Below are positions 34,512 to 44,101 of a stretch of 64,000 nucleotides of DNA, piece by piece (the first letter of the stretch is position 1; each line of letters opens with the position of its first letter). A program made the translations under genes and the position numbers. This stretch comes from Sunxiuqinia sp963677175. GTDB taxonomy: Bacteria > Bacteroidota > Bacteroidia > Bacteroidales > Prolixibacteraceae. The stretch lies in the NCBI GenBank assembly GCA_963677175.2, contig CAXXES010000006.1, forward strand, positions 868,001 to 932,000, written 5' to 3'. Below the pieces are notes generated by a model that saw only the letters and a program-made list of their open reading frames with translations, ran no database searches and was not told the origin of the DNA.

Positions 34512-35093
34512 TTAATTATTTATTTTTTTCCTTTCTTCATATACTTTGTCCCAAAGTGCTTTGTTGTCAGGGTTTGCCATTGCTTCTTTATATGCTTTCA
34601 CGTATTCGGCATGGTTTCTATATTTGAGTTCAACCCAAGTTGTTTTTGGTGTCAAAAAAAAGAATAGTCCAAGTGCTCCAATTATTGCTACTCTCTTAAA
34701 AATTCGCGTGTAATATTTTGATTTATTCTTTGAGTATCTAACTAATCCTATAATTGTCACAATTAAAAGTCCAAAAAGTCCCGCACCTAGACTAACGGAG
34801 GAACCAGACCAAGAATTAAAAGTAAATAATAGGCCAATTATCGTCAGAGACAATGCAATACCTGCTCCGATGGCACCAATAATTCTCAATAAACTTATGT
34901 CTTTGTAGCTGTCCTTTGCAAATATTGCTCTAAAGTTGATCTCATTGAAAAAGGCAAAGCCAAAATAAAAATAGATCATTGAAAGCGACATGATTGTCAA
35001 TGTTGTAAAAACACCTCCATATGGAATTAAAAAGAAGTTCATTCCAAGTGCAATTATTGAAAGTGTCGCAAAAATTAATTCTGTTTTTTTCAT
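34512..35093 (-). CDS. Hypothetical integral membrane protein
   Basis: A 193-residue protein with about five hydrophobic segments (near 5-25, 30-50, 70-90, 100-118 and 130-148), ending in a charged cytosolic-looking tail (EAMANPDNKALWDKVYEERKKINN). No motif is recognised. A single gene between attC sites 7 and 8, typical of cassette content. Confidence 0.7.
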   Translation of the reverse strand: MKKTELIFATLSIIALGMNFFLIPYGGVFTTLTIMSLSMIYFYFGFAFFNEINFRAIFAKDSYKDISLLRIIGAIGAGIALSLTIIGLLFTFNSWSGSSVSLGAGLFGLLIVTIIGLVRYSKNKSKYYTRIFKRVAIIGALGLFFFLTPKTTWVELKYRNHAEYVKAYKEAMANPDNKALWDKVYEERKKINN

Positions 35094-35127
35094 CGTCTGT
35101 TAATGTTTAGGTGACGCAAATACAATG

Positions 35128-35258
35128 GTGCAACGTTCCGCAAATACACGCAGGGCGGGAGTTTCCCGATAAATTTCCTAAGAGAATTGCACTTTAAATT
35201 ACTAATTTCCTCTCAACGAAGCAACGAAACCCGACTTGCGGGTATTTTGCTGTTAACG
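35128..35258 (-). other. attC-like site 8
   Basis: GCAAATACACGCAGGGCGGG pairs with CCCGACTTGCGGGTATTTTGC. Boxes GTGCAAC (minus GTTGCAC) and GTTAACG; 131 bp. It is about 85% alike by eye to site 10 at 62002-62133, so these two cassettes share an origin. Confidence 0.78.
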
Positions 35259-35582
35259 CCATGTTGTTATTTTTTTCTTAGCTTTTTCATTTTTTTGTTC
35301 AGTGTCGGAGACGCTTCGCCACTTCAGTCCCAGTCGAACGGTCAAGTCCGATTTGTCAAGGCACAAAAGTGTCGATTCGAATATTGTTTATTTTTCCAAC
35401 TTTCCATCTCCGTCTATATTTTTGTCGCTAATTCTGTGTCAAACATCAAAATCCTCTCAAATAGCGGAAACCTGTCAACCCCAGAAAACCTAAAAACCAC
35501 TTTTAAAAAACCTCTCAAAGAACTCGGCTTTGTCGAAACCCGAAGCAGTTTCGTTGGCCATATTGCGTGTTATTATGCAAAG
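35259..35582 (-). other. Gene-less cassette, copy 1
   Basis: No supported reading frame lies between attC site 8 and the next gene's stop. About 95 bp (35450-35545, e.g. CTCTCAAATAGCGGAAACCT and AACTCGGCTTTGTCGAA) are homologous to 62485-62575, which lies in the equivalent place beside site 10. It may encode an RNA or be the decayed end of a gene. Confidence 0.5.
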
Positions 35583-36767
35583 TTATTTTTTTATTCTAAA
35601 TACAATATATTCTGTCGAATCAGGTTTCCCAGGTGAAATTCTGAGTTCGCTAAAGTCACTGTTAAACTCCATAATCGTAGAAACAAAAGTATTGCTATTG
35701 CATATAGGTTTTTTAGAAAGTGCATCCTTAATAGTCGCCAAACTAATGTGTTTATTATTTGATATTATTTTTTTTATTGATTCTAATCTTTCGTCCGAGA
35801 AAGTTATAGATTCAGGGATTGAACCATACAATGCTTTTAAATAAGCCATATAAGCAGGATGATATGAATTATTTGTAAGTGGTCTATTTGCATGAAAAGT
35901 GTAGTTTTTTGTTGAATCTGGCCAATATTCCGTAACCAAGTCAGAAGCACATTCCAACGATATTATATCACGTTTTGAGCCAACAATATAATTCTGACCT
36001 GAGGCATGTTTAATAGATTTTATAAAATCTATGGCCTCTTCAAACGAAGTTTTTTCTAAAACACCTCTTGCAATGCAGCAGACAGGTAATCCATTGAGTG
36101 AACTCTTTAAGTCTGATAAAGTATTCTCTGTAATACCAATATGTTTGTTTAGTCCATTTGCTCCTATGTATCCGGCAAAGGTTGTCACTAGCTTTCTCGA
36201 ATCTGTATTTTTATCCTTTATGTCTAATAAAATTTCAAAACCATGATAAAATGGAGTAATGTCAATATTTTGTGCAATATAATTTGGACTGCCGTCTTTT
36301 TTATAATTGTTTATCCCAACAGAAGTACAATGATGTGGTATGTTTATTAATCTTGCGTTTGTCCAAATCTCATCAATGAGTTGAAATGCAAATATGGTAT
36401 TGAAATCTATTCCAGAACCGGCACTTATCCCTTTAATCTCTTCCAATAAATCCGGTGTCCATTTTTTTATTGCTGGAATATAATCAGTCGAGTCTAAAAA
36501 GGTTGCAATAAATTTATCTGCGGATATTTGATATTTTTTCTCAATGTCTTTTTTCCATAATCCAACAAGTTCAAGAATCATGTTTTTCATAATCTTTCCG
36601 TGTTGAAATCCATTTTCATACGGAGTGCCATTTAAATGAAGAATTGGCAAATTTGAATACGTTGTATCAAGGATTATATCTTCATGCGTGTCACTTTCTA
36701 TAATCTCTGATGAAATGAAAAAGAGTGATACTGTAATGGTCAAAATGATTATGAGAATACTTTTCAC
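35583..36767 (-). CDS. C45-family (acyl-CoA:6-APA acyltransferase-like) autoproteolytic hydrolase
   Basis: A 394-residue Ntn-hydrolase-type protein with an N-terminal signal or anchor (about 3-20, ILIIILTITVSLFFIS). Family hallmarks: GTPYENGFQHGKIM near residue 50, GISAGSGIDFNTIFAFQLIDE, and HHCTSVGI near 145, where the Cys becomes the N-terminal nucleophile after self-cleavage. GPNGLNKH-like IGANGLNKHIGITEN follows. Members hydrolyse or transfer acyl groups on amides; the substrate is unknown, and the exported location suggests a periplasmic amide. A single cassette-like gene. Confidence 0.85.
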   Translation of the reverse strand: MKSILIIILTITVSLFFISSEIIESDTHEDIILDTTYSNLPILHLNGTPYENGFQHGKIMKNMILELVGLWKKDIEKKYQISADKFIATFLDSTDYIPAIKKWTPDLLEEIKGISAGSGIDFNTIFAFQLIDEIWTNARLINIPHHCTSVGINNYKKDGSPNYIAQNIDITPFYHGFEILLDIKDKNTDSRKLVTTFAGYIGANGLNKHIGITENTLSDLKSSLNGLPVCCIARGVLEKTSFEEAIDFIKSIKHASGQNYIVGSKRDIISLECASDLVTEYWPDSTKNYTFHANRPLTNNSYHPAYMAYLKALYGSIPESITFSDERLESIKKIISNNKHISLATIKDALSKKPICNSNTFVSTIMEFNSDFSELRISPGKPDSTEYIVFRIKK

Positions 36768-36892
36768 TTGTTTAATTTCTATTTGAATTTTTCTGTCGTT
36801 CGAAGCTGTTTTTTATAATTTCGCATTTCAGACAACTACAAACCACTTTTCTGTCAAACTTGCACAACGTTTCAAAGCGCGACTACAATTGG

Positions 36893-37024
36893 CGTTAACG
36901 GTTGGTACATGTTGCGGAGCGGATTTCGGAGAGCGTTCCTGTCCGCGAGGACATGAACGGCGATGCGAGAATCCGCCGTTGATTGCCGCACTGACCCCGC
37001 TCTGAAATATGTACTTTGTTGAAC
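36893..37024 (-). other. attC-like site 9 (entered by IS91 copy 2)
   Basis: GGTACATGTTGCGGAGCGG pairs with CCGCTCTGAAATATGTAC over 132 bp. Boxes CGTTAAC (minus GTTAACG) and GTTGAAC. The second IS91-like element starts directly after GAAC, exactly as at site 2. The cassette gene once upstream of it is gone. Confidence 0.72.
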
Positions 37025-37120
37025 TAAACCCGCTATGCGGGAGCTTATTTTCCACCTAAAATAGGAATAGTTGGTGAGATCTGTTGATTTTGCTGCTCAT
37101 TAATTTTAAACAAATTTATT

Positions 37121-38014
37121 ATGAGCAGAAAATCTTACATGGAGCAGGCCTGCGAGGCTGTTCCCGAGTTTAAAACCATCAGCGAAAAGTTCCTTCGCAA
37201 GTACACCATTGCCGGCAAATCCGAGTCGTGCACGCGTAATTACCTGATGCAAGTATCCAAAATGGTGCTTCACTTCGAATGTTCGCCTTTGGAGCTGTCG
37301 ATTGACCAGATGGAAGAATACCTTTTCCATATCCGGCAAAACGAAAAGCCCAGCATGAGTTCGTTCAAGCACCTGGTGTACGGGCTGCGCACGCTGTTTT
37401 CGATGTTCAAAAACGAGAAGCTCTACCTGGCTCTGCCCCCGGTTTCCGGCAGTAAAGCGTTGCCTGTGGTGTTTTCCCAGGCCGAGATCAAGCTTATCCT
37501 GAAAACGCCCAAACTGTTAAAGCACCGGGCCTTGTTTGCCGTTGCCTACGATTGCGGCCTTCGGATTTCCGAGGTTATCAACCTGAAAATAACCGATATT
37601 GATTTTGACCGAAAACGGGTACACGTGCGCCAAAGCAAGCACAAAAAAGACCGTTACATCCCCGTTTCGCCACTCATGCTCAAAGGGCTGAAAGAATACC
37701 TTTCAACCTCGAACCCGCAGGCTTGGCTTTTCAACGGGAAGGTCCGCGGAAGTCAAATCAGCCGCGAAGGTATCCGCCATGCTTTTCGTTCATGTATCCA
37801 AAAGACAGGTATCCAAAAGGAAGTTTGTATCCATACCCTGCGGCACAGCTATGCCACGCACCTGCTGGAGATGGGGTTGGACATTGTAAGCGTAAAAAAC
37901 CAGCTGGGGCATGCCGATATCGCCACCACCATGATGTATTTGCATATCGCCCGCTCGAACCCCAGGGCCGGGTTTGCGCCAATGGAAAAGCTCTACGGTT
38001 ATGCTTCCCGGTAA
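37121..38014 (+). CDS. Tyrosine recombinase of the IS91-like element, copy 2
   Basis: Identical in length to copy 1 with two visible substitutions (LPVVFSQ for LPGVFSQ; SPLMLKG for SPLTLKG). Catalytic CGLRISEV, HTLRHSYATH and GHADIATTMMYLH are intact. It overlaps the transposase gene. Confidence 0.9.
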   Translation: MSRKSYMEQACEAVPEFKTISEKFLRKYTIAGKSESCTRNYLMQVSKMVLHFECSPLELSIDQMEEYLFHIRQNEKPSMSSFKHLVYGLRTLFSMFKNEKLYLALPPVSGSKALPVVFSQAEIKLILKTPKLLKHRALFAVAYDCGLRISEVINLKITDIDFDRKRVHVRQSKHKKDRYIPVSPLMLKGLKEYLSTSNPQAWLFNGKVRGSQISREGIRHAFRSCIQKTGIQKEVCIHTLRHSYATHLLEMGLDIVSVKNQLGHADIATTMMYLHIARSNPRAGFAPMEKLYGYASR

Positions 38015-39143
38015 TACCCTGGGGGCAGTTGTTCGCAAGTTTTTACCCACCTTGTTAAAAGAAAGAGGCATTTCAAAATACCAGCTAAAGGTGCTGCAGG
38101 CTTTGTCTGTTTGCCGTACCCCCGAGCTGGGAGGTTCGGCCATGGTGTGTGGCGATTGCGGCTCGGTGCATTACGTGCTGCATAGCTGCCGCAACCGCCA
38201 TTGCCCGCGTTGCCAGGGCATCGACAAGGAGTTGTGGGTGGAAGCACGCAAACAGGAACTGCTGCCGGTAAAATACTTTCATGTGGTGTTCACCGTTCCG
38301 CATAACCTGCTGGAACTGTTCCGGTTCAACCGCAAGCTGATGCACAACCTGCTGATCGAAAAATCGTGGGAGACCTTGTGCCTGTTTGCCCGCGACCCCA
38401 AGCTGCTCGGCGCACAGCCCGGGGCTATTGCGATTCTACACACCTGGGACCAGCAGCTCAGGTTCCATCCGCATGTGCATTTGATTGTTCCGGCAGGTGG
38501 CATAGATAAAAACGGCAGGTGGAAAAGCAGCAAACAGGATGGCAACTTTTTGTTTGATGTCAAGCAAATGTCGGCCGTGTTCAGTGCCCGGTTTGCAAAG
38601 AAACTGCGCAGGCTGAAACGGCAGGGAAAAATAGAAAAGCAGGTGCCGCGCGATCTGATCAAAAAGCCCTGGGTGGTGTATGCCAAACAGGCTTTTGGCT
38701 CACCGGAAAGTGTGGTGGAATACCTGGGAAGGTATACCCACCGGGTGGCCATCTCCAATGCGCGGATATTGAATGTAACCGGGGGCCAGGTTACCTTTAG
38801 TTGGTGCGACCGCAAAAACGGCTACCAAAAGAAAACCGAAACCATCCCCGGGGTAGCGTTCCTGAAACGCTTTCTGGATCACATCGTCCCGCCTTACTTC
38901 AGGCGGATCCGTCATTTGGGGTTTTTGAGTTCACGAAACAAAAAGCAAAGCCTTTCGGCTATCCGGGAAAACCTTGGGGTAGGGCTGCTGCGGACAACAC
39001 CACTTTCGCGGGCGCAGATATTGGCCTTGCGTTTTGGCCCGCGGTCCCTGCTAAAATGCCGCGACTGCGGGGGAGAACTGCAATTGCTGGAAAACTATCC
39101 CAAAGAGCGCGCGCCGCCCGTCAATGTATTGTCAGGAATGTGA
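38001..39143 (+). CDS. IS91-family HUH transposase, copy 2
   Basis: Same protein as at 11770-12912, with a few substitutions (MSAVFSARF for MSEVFSARF; KIEKQVP for KIKKQVP). The zinc motif, HUH motif and tyrosine region are all intact, so it is probably active. Confidence 0.92.
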   Translation: MLPGNTLGAVVRKFLPTLLKERGISKYQLKVLQALSVCRTPELGGSAMVCGDCGSVHYVLHSCRNRHCPRCQGIDKELWVEARKQELLPVKYFHVVFTVPHNLLELFRFNRKLMHNLLIEKSWETLCLFARDPKLLGAQPGAIAILHTWDQQLRFHPHVHLIVPAGGIDKNGRWKSSKQDGNFLFDVKQMSAVFSARFAKKLRRLKRQGKIEKQVPRDLIKKPWVVYAKQAFGSPESVVEYLGRYTHRVAISNARILNVTGGQVTFSWCDRKNGYQKKTETIPGVAFLKRFLDHIVPPYFRRIRHLGFLSSRNKKQSLSAIRENLGVGLLRTTPLSRAQILALRFGPRSLLKCRDCGGELQLLENYPKERAPPVNVLSGM

Positions 39144-39627
39144 TAATGCCTGTAAGTGTGGGATTTAAATTGATGCGCCAAAGGCGTAAACGGGAAAGCT
39201 GTGTCCATAATCAAAGAACCGGTGTTAAAACAGGCAGGCCTTGTTCAGAAACATCGCTAAACCTGCTGGTTTACTCCGGCGCACAGCGGGTCTTCCCGCA
39301 TAAGACCAAACTTTGGATTGTAATCTTCCCGAAAAAACAGTTTGAAAACACTATACTCAAACAACTAATCGGCAGGTAGTTGCAAGCAGGCAATGTTTGG
39401 TTCAACATACCCTCCAATGCCAAGCGTATGCAAGCAACGCTTCATTAGAGGCTAAGTGATATTATTCTAAGTTTTTACACACGAAAAAATAAAGTTTACT
39501 ATCTTGTGGTTTTGATCTGGAGCTAAATAAATAATAATTGCAAATTGATTATGTGTTTGAATAATTTTAGAGTTTCATATGTCGGAAGATAACACCTATT
39601 CATATAATTGATTTTGGAACAATAAAA

Positions 39628-40761
39628 ATGAGAGAAAAAATTGAAGAAGAATACGAGGAAACTATAAACTATTTATTGCATTACTCAAATACTATAGATG
39701 ATTTAGGTCTACTTAATGGCAAGATGGGAATAGCGATCTGCTTCTTCCACTTGGCAAGAATATCTGGCAATTCATTATACGAAGATACTGCGGGTCAGCT
39801 AATTGATGAAGTGTTCGAGAATATTCATATCAATGCAGGCTGGAATTTTGAAAATGGCCTGGCCGGGATTGGCTGGGGAATACAATATTTAATTCAGAAT
39901 AATTTTATCGAAACTAATTCAGATGATGAGTTGGATGTGTTCGATTATAAATTAGCTGTTCTTTTTTATTGTTTTCCTGAAGATACCGGTTTATGTACAG
40001 GCTTAATTGGGCTGGGAATGTACTTATTAGTACGGTTACAAAATTTAGGTAAGGAAGAAACAATAACATCATTGACAAACAAGCATTCATTGACATTGCT
40101 AATTAGCGAACTCGACCGGCGTACTTTAAATGTTAATCCTATAATCTCTGAACCGTCCTCCAATTTTTGTCAAAAAGATGGAGAAGATCAAAAAAATAAG
40201 AATTGGCATTTTATGATAAATTTGGATTACCCTGTTATTATTCTTTTTCTTGTTGAAGCGTTTAGGCTTAAGGTATACAACATAAAAATCGAAAGAATTT
40301 TACAGCGTTTAATCGCGCCACTTTTTCAAACTTGCAATCATCCAAGTAGGGAAAGCAACCGTCTATTGCTCGCATACTCACTACTGAAGCTAAGTCAGGC
40401 AAATATTTTTTTTAGAGGTACAAATGGGAATACTGTCTTTCATGAGTTCGAAAATAGCAACATCATATCTATTTTTAAGCTTTTACTTTCTGATGTGACT
40501 AGAAACGGAATTCAATCAGAGCTGCCTATTGATGGCTTTTCTTTAAAAAGTGGGACAATGGGAATTGCAGTAATTTATGGTCTGTTGTATGATTTAACTT
40601 CTGATAATACATATAAAAATGAAAAGGATTACTGGTTAACTGAAACGAATAGAGCAATTAAGAAAAACTTTAAAAAGACAATATGTGAAAATACAATAGA
40701 TCTTGGACTTATGGATGGGTACTCTGGAATATTTCTTGGGAGTTTGTATAGCATGAAATGA
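39628..40761 (+). CDS. LanC-like protein without zinc ligands
   Basis: A 377-residue protein whose N-terminal part (LGLLNGKMGIAICFFHLARISGN, NGLAGIGWGIQYLIQ, CTGLIGLGMYLLVRL) resembles the alpha-toroid repeats of LanC cyclases and is clearly similar to the protein at 45323-46165. The C-terminal LDLGLMDGYSGIFLGSLY stands where LanC enzymes have a CHG zinc motif; the Cys and His are absent. It is therefore unlikely to catalyse thioether formation by the known mechanism and may act as scaffold or partner. First gene of a plus-strand pair with the glycosyltransferase that follows. Confidence 0.75.
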   Translation: MREKIEEEYEETINYLLHYSNTIDDLGLLNGKMGIAICFFHLARISGNSLYEDTAGQLIDEVFENIHINAGWNFENGLAGIGWGIQYLIQNNFIETNSDDELDVFDYKLAVLFYCFPEDTGLCTGLIGLGMYLLVRLQNLGKEETITSLTNKHSLTLLISELDRRTLNVNPIISEPSSNFCQKDGEDQKNKNWHFMINLDYPVIILFLVEAFRLKVYNIKIERILQRLIAPLFQTCNHPSRESNRLLLAYSLLKLSQANIFFRGTNGNTVFHEFENSNIISIFKLLLSDVTRNGIQSELPIDGFSLKSGTMGIAVIYGLLYDLTSDNTYKNEKDYWLTETNRAIKKNFKKTICENTIDLGLMDGYSGIFLGSLYSMK

Positions 40762-40946
40762 TTTTGGAAAAAATGCTCGAGGAAATTTAATGATGAGAAC
40801 AAAGTAATAGGCTACATAGCTATTTTTTATAAAAAAAGCAGAGGTAATTCTGGAAGCGGAATATTTGTCAATAAATACAAGATGACAACAACCAAAGAAA
40901 ATAGAGAATCTTTTATTGATGTCAAATTTACCAGAAAATTAAGAAT

Positions 40947-41741
40947 ATGAATAAAATAGACTTAACTGACGTAACGTTTTTGATCCCGATTCGTGTTGAT
41001 AGTCAAGAGCGGATCGATAATCTGAAGTCTATCATAGGGTTTATAGCTAGAAGTTTTAAAACGAACCTAGTGGTTCTTGAATCTGACAAAAATGAGAAGT
41101 GTCAATTATCAAATGATGTTACTAAAATTTTCAAGGAGGATAATGATGTGATTTTCCATCGCACAAAATATTTAAATCAGATGACAGAGATGGCTTCTTC
41201 TCCTTATTTGGCAATTTGGGATGCAGATGTGATTGGAGTACCGGCACAGATAGAAGAAGGAATTGAGCTTTTAAGACAGGGAGATGCTGATATGGTATAT
41301 CCGTATGACAAATATTTTTATTCGGTTCCGGAATCCTTGAGGAGAATCTTTATTGATAGTGGTTGTAACATCGAATATCTTTTTGGTCAATGCAAAGTTA
41401 TGCCGCTTATGCATGGTTATTGGTCAGTAGGTGGGGGTTTTTTAGTGAACAAAAAAGCCTATATTGATGCAGGAATGGAGAATGAACATTTTTACGGCTG
41501 GGGACCAGAGGATGCGGAACGTTATGTGAGGTGGGATACGTTAGGTTATAGGATTAGACGAATTAATGGCCCTCTCTTCCATTTATCGCATCCCAGAGGC
41601 AAAACTAGTGTGTTTGCGTCAAGAAACATTGAATTTAATAATAGAATGGAATATTTAAAAGTATGCTCAATGTATCCACAGGAATTAAAAGATTATATTA
41701 ATAGTAATTATTGGAATTTCACCAATCAGCAAAAGCATTGA
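40947..41741 (+). CDS. Family 2-type glycosyltransferase (galactosyltransferase-like)
   Basis: A 264-residue GT-A glycosyltransferase. It starts DVTFLIPIRVDSQERIDNL, has the DxD-type AIWDADVIGV near residue 93 and ends with the acceptor motif FYGWGPEDAERYVRW, the GWGxED signature of the galactosyltransferase C-terminal family. No membrane segment, so cytosolic. Its place in a lanthipeptide cluster suggests sugar addition to the precursor. The 185 bp before it contain a short orphan frame (GNSGSGIFVNKYK) without a start. Confidence 0.82.
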   Translation: MNKIDLTDVTFLIPIRVDSQERIDNLKSIIGFIARSFKTNLVVLESDKNEKCQLSNDVTKIFKEDNDVIFHRTKYLNQMTEMASSPYLAIWDADVIGVPAQIEEGIELLRQGDADMVYPYDKYFYSVPESLRRIFIDSGCNIEYLFGQCKVMPLMHGYWSVGGGFLVNKKAYIDAGMENEHFYGWGPEDAERYVRWDTLGYRIRRINGPLFHLSHPRGKTSVFASRNIEFNNRMEYLKVCSMYPQELKDYINSNYWNFTNQQKH

Positions 41742-41893
41742 GTTTCAATAAGACCTAATACGTGAGGTTCAGTGCAATCTTATAGAGTCTAATTTATACA
41801 CCCCTTCACGTCGATGTTGCAGGCCAAATTTATTTTTCATAGAATGTATTTTGCACCATGGCTCAACGGAAAGCGGATTTATCACTCGGTCGT
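41742..41893. other. Convergent intergenic region
   Basis: Separates the plus-strand glycosyltransferase from the minus-strand exporter gene. No clear terminator hairpin or gene is seen. Confidence 0.5.
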
Positions 41894-44101
41894 TCATGCG
41901 CCAAGATCCAATTGATCCTTCACTAATCGGTAATATTCACCTTTTCTTAGCACCAATTCATTATGGGTACCTTGTTCTAGCAATTTACCTTTATCAAGCA
42001 CCACTATCTGATCAGCCTTTTTAACAGTGCTTAATCTGTGCGCAACAATTACTACTGTTCGAGCTTTGAAAAATTGCTCTAAGTTTTCCATGATCATCCT
42101 TTCATTGCTCGCATCCAACGAGTTAGTTGCTTCGTCAAGGAAGATGTATGCAGGGTCCTTATAAACAGCGCGGGCGATAAGTATTCGCTGTTTTTGCCCA
42201 GTACTTAACCCAGTTCCATCAGTTCCAATCTTTGTGTTATAACTTAACGGCATCTCCTCTATAGTTTCCTTAATATTGGACGTTAAAGCCGCCTGTTCGA
42301 TCTTCTCGAATTCAGGATATTCGTCGACAGCCCCTATATTATTTGAAATGTTATCTGAGAAAATAAAACCTTCTTGCATGACCACTCCGCATTGCTTACG
42401 CCATTCCCTTGGACTATACTGGCTCAACTTTCTATTATCTAATAATATCTCTCCTTCTGTTGGGGTATAGAAACCAAGTAATAATTTAATTAGAGTTGTT
42501 TTCCCACTTCCACTCGCTCCAACGATGGCCGTTACTTTGTTAACAGGGATCTCAAGATTGAACTTATCCAATACCTTGTCCGAATGTGGACCTTCATATT
42601 GGAATGTAACGTTACGAATACTAATACCTTTGTTTCTGGGAATTTCTTTTATAAGGTTGTGTTCGGCGTTTTCCTCATCGTCACGCTCGTGGATCTCACT
42701 CAAGCGTTCCATACTGATGTGTGCATCTTGTGCCGCTTGAATAAAGCCTATGAATTGACCAAAAGGGGCGTTAAGTTGACCGATGATGTATTGCATCGCC
42801 ATCATCATTCCAAGGGTCATATCACCTGTGACTACTGACTTGGCTGCGAGGTAGGAGATAAACACGTTTTTAGCTTGGTTTATGAATGCAGCACCGACTT
42901 GTTGGGTTTGGCTTAAAATGAGCCCTTTTACGCTAATTTTAAATAGTTTTGCCTGGATTCGTTCCCATTCCCATCGTTTCTGTTGCTCGCATCCATTGAG
43001 TTTTATCTCCTGCATACCAGTTATCAATTGGACGATGTTACTTTGATTCGCAGAAGCCTGTTGGAAACGCTTGTAGTCTAATTCTTTCCTTCGTTTTAAA
43101 AAAATGACAACCCAGCACACGTGCAAGATGCTTCCAATCATGAAGATACCAAGAATACCTAAATGGTAGCTAGCCATAATGAAGCTATAAATTATCAGCG
43201 TAAAGACGGCAAAAATGATACTTATAAGGGAGCCCGTTAAGAAGCTCTGTATTCGACCATGGTCGCCTATACGTTGCATTATGTCCCCGATAAGTTTTGT
43301 ATCGAAGAAAGATATTGGCAAACGAATAAGTTTGATTAAAAAGTCTGAAATCAATGAGATGCTGATGCGAGTAGTGACATGAAGTAAAACCCAGCTGCGA
43401 ATCATATCATTGGCCATATTGCCCGTGGTAAGCGTGACCTGAGCAATAATCACCATTAAAATGAAGTTCAGGTCGCTGTTTCCGATTCCATAATCAACAA
43501 CAGCTTGTGTCAAAAATGGGAAGATAAGACTTACCAGACTACCCGTTACCATTGCCAGACCTAGCTGGATTAAATATTTTTTATAGGGACGAAGATAGCC
43601 AATTAAAAAACGAATAGTCAGTTTATTTTGACGATCTTCCTCATTCTTTTGATAAAAGACAGGGGTAGTTTCAAAAAGCAAGACATGACCAGCAGGCTTA
43701 TTTCCTTGAGAAGAGGCGTGCCAGCATTTCAGAAACTCTTCCTTTGAATATTGCAGCAGGCTAATAGCTGGGTCAGCCAAATATATGATATCTCTTCCTC
43801 TTTTCTTTTTGATATCATATACTACTACAAAGTGATTTTGTTTCCAGTGTACTATGCAAGGAAATGGGACTTCACTGCAGAGTTCCTCCCATGTCAGTCG
43901 ATAGGCCTTGGTACGGAAACCGATGCTTTCGCCAGCTTCACTAATACCAAGCATGGATACTCCTTGACGAGTGATATAAGATAGTCCACGTAAGTGTTGC
44001 ATGGAATAGTTCCTACCATAGAATTTGGCAATCATACGGAGACAACTTGGACCACAATCCATCGCGTCCAATTGTTTATAATGTGGAAAGTGAGGCATCA
44101 A
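41894..44101 (-). CDS. Peptidase-C39 ABC exporter for the lanthipeptide
   Basis: A 735-residue transporter that removes the leader after Gly-Gly and exports the peptide. The N-terminal C39 domain has YKQLDAMDCGPSCLRMIA (nucleophile Cys16) and VHWKQNHFVVVYD (His). Six membrane helices lie at about 165-440. The C-terminal ATPase has Walker A GASGSGKTTLIKLLLG, signature LSTGQKQRILIARAV and Walker B YIFLDEAT. The start overlaps the preceding glycosyltransferase gene by 26 bp, so they are translationally coupled. It would pair with the HlyD adaptor at 52938. Confidence 0.94.
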   Translation of the reverse strand: MMPHFPHYKQLDAMDCGPSCLRMIAKFYGRNYSMQHLRGLSYITRQGVSMLGISEAGESIGFRTKAYRLTWEELCSEVPFPCIVHWKQNHFVVVYDIKKKRGRDIIYLADPAISLLQYSKEEFLKCWHASSQGNKPAGHVLLFETTPVFYQKNEEDRQNKLTIRFLIGYLRPYKKYLIQLGLAMVTGSLVSLIFPFLTQAVVDYGIGNSDLNFILMVIIAQVTLTTGNMANDMIRSWVLLHVTTRISISLISDFLIKLIRLPISFFDTKLIGDIMQRIGDHGRIQSFLTGSLISIIFAVFTLIIYSFIMASYHLGILGIFMIGSILHVCWVVIFLKRRKELDYKRFQQASANQSNIVQLITGMQEIKLNGCEQQKRWEWERIQAKLFKISVKGLILSQTQQVGAAFINQAKNVFISYLAAKSVVTGDMTLGMMMAMQYIIGQLNAPFGQFIGFIQAAQDAHISMERLSEIHERDDEENAEHNLIKEIPRNKGISIRNVTFQYEGPHSDKVLDKFNLEIPVNKVTAIVGASGSGKTTLIKLLLGFYTPTEGEILLDNRKLSQYSPREWRKQCGVVMQEGFIFSDNISNNIGAVDEYPEFEKIEQAALTSNIKETIEEMPLSYNTKIGTDGTGLSTGQKQRILIARAVYKDPAYIFLDEATNSLDASNERMIMENLEQFFKARTVVIVAHRLSTVKKADQIVVLDKGKLLEQGTHNELVLRKGEYYRLVKDQLDLGA

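Larger units (their letters stand above)
37025..39455 (+). mobile_element. IS91-like element with companion tyrosine recombinase, copy 2
   Basis: Same ends, hairpins and gene order as 10794-13247; nearly identical in the genes, diverging more in the last 250 bp. It forms the left border of the lanthipeptide region. Confidence 0.88.

Noticed and set aside
40762..40946. Second precursor peptide between the LanC-like and GT2-type genes
   Set aside because: The frame GNSGSGIFVNKYK has no start codon, no GG leader and no cysteines.
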